Positions 14,425 to 16,330 of a stretch of DNA of 16,330 bases are shown one piece after another. The DNA is from an uncultured Lachnospiraceae bacterium (lineage in GTDB: Bacteria; Bacillota; Clostridia; Lachnospirales; Lachnospiraceae), in NCBI GenBank assembly GCA_947174985.1, contig CAMWLB010000032.1, positions 1 through 16,330 on the forward strand. The letters run 5' to 3'. A program made the position numbers and the translations under genes. Numbering within the stretch: the stretch's first letter is position 1; the number at the start of each line of letters is the position of its first letter. The notes beneath the pieces were generated by a model. It ran no database searches. It was not told where the DNA came from and worked only from the letters and a program-made list of their open reading frames with translations.

Positions 14425-15540
14425 ATGAGAATTAATTATAACGTATCAGCAATGATATCAAACAATGCACTTTCCACCAGTGACGATTTACTGTCTAAAT
14501 CTTTGGAGAGGCTTTCTTCAGGATTAAAGATAAATCACGCGAAGGACAATCCGGCGGGGCTTGCCATGGCAAAGAGAATGGGCGCTCAGCTCGAGGGACT
14601 CTCCAAAGCAAATGAAAATGCAAGCGACGGTATTTCCGTGATTGAGACGGCGGACGGCGCGCTTTCCGAAATTCATGCCATGCTGCAGAGAATGAATGAG
14701 CTGGCAGTAAAAGCCAGCACAGGCTCTATTACAGATGGTGACCGGAGCATGATTCAGGACGAAATTACCCAGCTTTGTGAAGAAATAGAGAGGATTTCGC
14801 AAAATACGGAGTTCAACAGCCAGAAAATTCTGAATGGTGAATTTGATGTAAAGGCATATACGGATGTGGAAGACGTGGATGTGAGCTATTGTTCCGATGT
14901 GGTTTCTGTTAAGGAATATGCGATAACGGGAGCTTCCGTGACTTATGATGCCGATGGAAATATTGAAACATTTTCTGCAACCTTCAGCGCTGATTTTCCG
15001 GATGCGGCTAATCTGAAAACAGAGATAAAAGACAATATGGTGACCATAAAAGGCGATATGGGCTTTGAGTTACAGTTGGATTTAAATGGGGTGGCAAAGG
15101 CAGGCACCACAAATATCGGCAATATCAATATAGACGTAACCGGAATTGGTCCCATGCGTCTGCAGACCGGAGCCAATGAGGGGCAGGTTCTGGAAGTTCG
15201 AATTCCTGAGATAAGCCTGCGAAATATGAGCATCAAGGATCTTGACCTTACCACACAGGAAAGCAGCAGGGATGCAATTGACAGGGTAAGCGATGCAATA
15301 GGCTATATTTCATCTGTCCGCAGTAAACTGGGCGCTTATCAGAACCGTCTGGAGTCAACGGTAAACAATCTGGATATCACCAGTGAGAATATGACAGCTG
15401 CTTATTCCAGAATTATGGATGTGGATATGGCTGAAGAGATGACACAGTATACAACCTATCAGATACTTGCACAGGCAGGTACCTCCATGCTTGCACAGGC
15501 AAACGAGAGACCGTCGCAGGTATTGCAGTTATTGCAGTAA
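14425..15540 (+). CDS. hag: Flagellin
   Basis: Flagellin is exported through the flagellar type III apparatus and polymerises into the filament. The 371-aa protein has both conserved ends. The N-terminal D0/D1 (about 1-140) contains RLSSGLKINHAKDNPAGLAM and the LQRMNELAVKAS segment, with Arg89 at the position of Salmonella Arg90. The C-terminal D1/D0 (about 270-371) contains RLGAYQNRLE-type sequence (SKLGAYQNRLEST) and ends NERPSQVLQLLQ. The central variable domain is short (about 140-265) and beta-rich. AGGAG (14415-14419) lies 5 nt before the ATG. Oddities are two cysteines (Cys118, Cys156), unusual in flagellins, and divergence from typical major flagellins (Asn91 where Arg is common). It could be a minor or alternative flagellin. 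It sits between the DUF6240-like gene and fliS, its chaperone. Confidence 0.95.
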   Translation: MRINYNVSAMISNNALSTSDDLLSKSLERLSSGLKINHAKDNPAGLAMAKRMGAQLEGLSKANENASDGISVIETADGALSEIHAMLQRMNELAVKASTGSITDGDRSMIQDEITQLCEEIERISQNTEFNSQKILNGEFDVKAYTDVEDVDVSYCSDVVSVKEYAITGASVTYDADGNIETFSATFSADFPDAANLKTEIKDNMVTIKGDMGFELQLDLNGVAKAGTTNIGNINIDVTGIGPMRLQTGANEGQVLEVRIPEISLRNMSIKDLDLTTQESSRDAIDRVSDAIGYISSVRSKLGAYQNRLESTVNNLDITSENMTAAYSRIMDVDMAEEMTQYTTYQILAQAGTSMLAQANERPSQVLQLLQ

Positions 15541-15556
15541 ACAGACATAGCGCTGC

Positions 15557-15582
15557 GCCGCTTATGCGGCAGAATGTGAGGT
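15557..15582 (+). promoter_or_regulatory. Tetraloop hairpin abutting the fliS ribosome binding site
   Basis: GCCGC (15557-15561) pairs with GCGGC (15566-15570) around loop TTAT, and AGAATGTGAGGT follows directly. The stretch CGGCAGAATGTGAGG (15567-15581) matches the site before rsmA at 14 of 15 positions. There is no T-tract, so it is not a terminator. Confidence 0.5.
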
Positions 15583-15585
15583 AGT

Positions 15586-16062
15586 ATGACACGGGAACAT
15601 AAACAGCAGTTCACGCTGCGTATCACGCAGGCAAACAAAACTGAACTGATAGTCATTTTATATGAAATTGTTCTGGGATATATGGAAGATGCTGAAGTGG
15701 CTTTGGAAGCGGGTAATATAACAGAATTCAGGGAAGCGCTCCGCAAGGTGCGGAGCTGCTTTGGTGAGCTGATTGCTTCCCTGAATCTTGATTATGAACT
15801 GGCAGCGCGGCTGCTCTCACTGTACTTATACTGTAACAGGGAGCTGACAAAAGCGGACGTCAGAAAAGAAAAGGAGCCGCTTATGCATATACGCAGCGTT
15901 ATCAGTAAGCTTCTTGAAGCGTACCGGGAACTTGCCGGACAGGATACTTCGGGTCCGGTTATGCAGAATTCCCAGACAGTATACGCAGGGCTGACCTATG
16001 GGAAAAACAGTTTATCCGAAAACCTGGCCGATCAGGGCGCGAATCGGGGATTCCGGGCGTAG
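15586..16062 (+). CDS. fliS: Flagellin export chaperone FliS
   Basis: FliS binds the C-terminal D0 region of flagellin in the cytosol and prevents early polymerisation. The first 117 or so residues match the helical-bundle family: TELIVILYEIVLGYMEDAEVAL (about 19-40), then helices ending in GELIASLNLDYELAARLLSLY (about 60-80) and a last helix ISKLLEAYREL (106-116). A tail of about 40 residues follows, with VYAGLTYGKNSL (132-143) and ending NRGFRA, beyond the usual FliS core. GAGG (15578-15581) lies about 4 nt before the ATG, a short spacing. It follows flagellin by 45 nt and no fliD is present between them. Its last 16 codons overlap the DUF2508 gene on the other strand. Confidence 0.9.
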   Translation: MTREHKQQFTLRITQANKTELIVILYEIVLGYMEDAEVALEAGNITEFREALRKVRSCFGELIASLNLDYELAARLLSLYLYCNRELTKADVRKEKEPLMHIRSVISKLLEAYRELAGQDTSGPVMQNSQTVYAGLTYGKNSLSENLADQGANRGFRA

Positions 16063-16305
16063 TTCCGGTACAGTCTGTTTTTCGGCAGCGGCAAGCTCTG
16101 TAAGATATTTATATCTTTTTAAAAGAGAATTTACCTCGTATATATAGCAGTCAATTAAGTCAAAATTGGTTGCATTGTCAAAACCCGCATATGCGATTTC
16201 GAGCGCATAACGGGTTTTTTCTATGTCCTCCTGCAGGGTGGGGCAGGTGAAGTCTTCTTCTACCGGCATGGTTTCAGAACGTTCCTGTCGAAATAATACT
16301 TTCAT
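16012..16305 (-). CDS. DUF2508 (YaaL-like) small protein
   Basis: The 97-aa, probably cytosolic protein carries the DUF2508 signature: LQEDIEKTRYALEIAYAGF (24-42) followed by NFDLIDCYIYEVNSLLKRYKYL (47-68). Together these predict a helical hairpin. The family includes Bacillus YaaL, whose function is not established. The ATG at 16305 is preferred over an in-frame GTG at 16311 because AAAGGAG (16311-16317) lies 5 nt upstream of the ATG and would overlap the GTG. The C-terminal ELRPESPIRALIGQVFG is unusually well ordered for a tail. The gene converges on fliS and overlaps its last 51 bp. Its promoter would lie beyond the right edge. Confidence 0.87.
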   Translation of the reverse strand: MKVLFRQERSETMPVEEDFTCPTLQEDIEKTRYALEIAYAGFDNATNFDLIDCYIYEVNSLLKRYKYLTELAAAEKQTVPELRPESPIRALIGQVFG

Positions 16306-16330
16306 AGGCACTCCTTTATCGCTATAGATT

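Noticed and set aside
16102..16120. AAGATA / TATCTT hairpin followed by T residues as a terminator for fliS
   Set aside because: The stem is only 6 bp and almost all A-T, and it lies inside the DUF2508 coding sequence where it is explained by the codons for KRYKYL.

Overview
The window looks like chromosomal DNA of a motile, flagellated Clostridia bacterium, most likely Lachnospiraceae. Evidence: strong AGGAGG-type ribosome binding sites, sigma-A-like promoters (one matches consensus at all 12 positions), a flagellin and FliS set next to a DUF6240-like protein, and a DUF2508 (YaaL-like) gene. No mobile element, CRISPR array, tRNA or rRNA was seen, and no gene-free stretch exceeds about 200 bases.

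Layout, left to right. (1) The last 47 codons of an unrecognised plus-strand gene (2-145) face a minus-strand flotillin gene (233-1732), with a terminator hairpin between them. (2) After a 202-bp divergent promoter region comes a probable operon, 1935-4044: a 169-aa protein resembling a degenerate von Willebrand A fold, a HAD-family phosphatase or phosphomutase, and rsmA/ksgA. (3) A perfect sigma-A promoter (4072-4100) drives a two-gene unit (4150-6716): a lipoprotein, and a zinc-ribbon membrane protein whose extracytoplasmic C-terminal domain is a paralogue of that lipoprotein. A strong terminator closes it. (4) A promoter whose -35 box overlaps that terminator's T-tract precedes a second two-gene unit (6910-11454): an 864-aa TPR/acidic/AAA+-like protein that has lost Walker A, Walker B and arginine-finger residues, and the glycogen branching enzyme glgB. 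A long hairpin terminator follows. (5) A late-flagellar cluster (11563-16062) holds a 942-aa repeat-built protein with a FliK-like C-terminal end, flagellin, and FliS. A DUF2508 gene on the opposite strand overlaps the 3' end of fliS by 51 bp in exact codon register.

Three points deserve most attention. First, the TPR protein carries a CbbX/SpoVK-type AAA+ domain that appears catalytically dead and is translated beside glgB. Second, one secreted domain is presented in two ways by adjacent genes, as a lipoprotein and as the outer domain of a zinc-ribbon transmembrane protein. Third, a small tetraloop hairpin sits directly in front of the Shine-Dalgarno sequence of rsmA, flagellin and fliS, with nearly identical flanking sequence at two of these sites.
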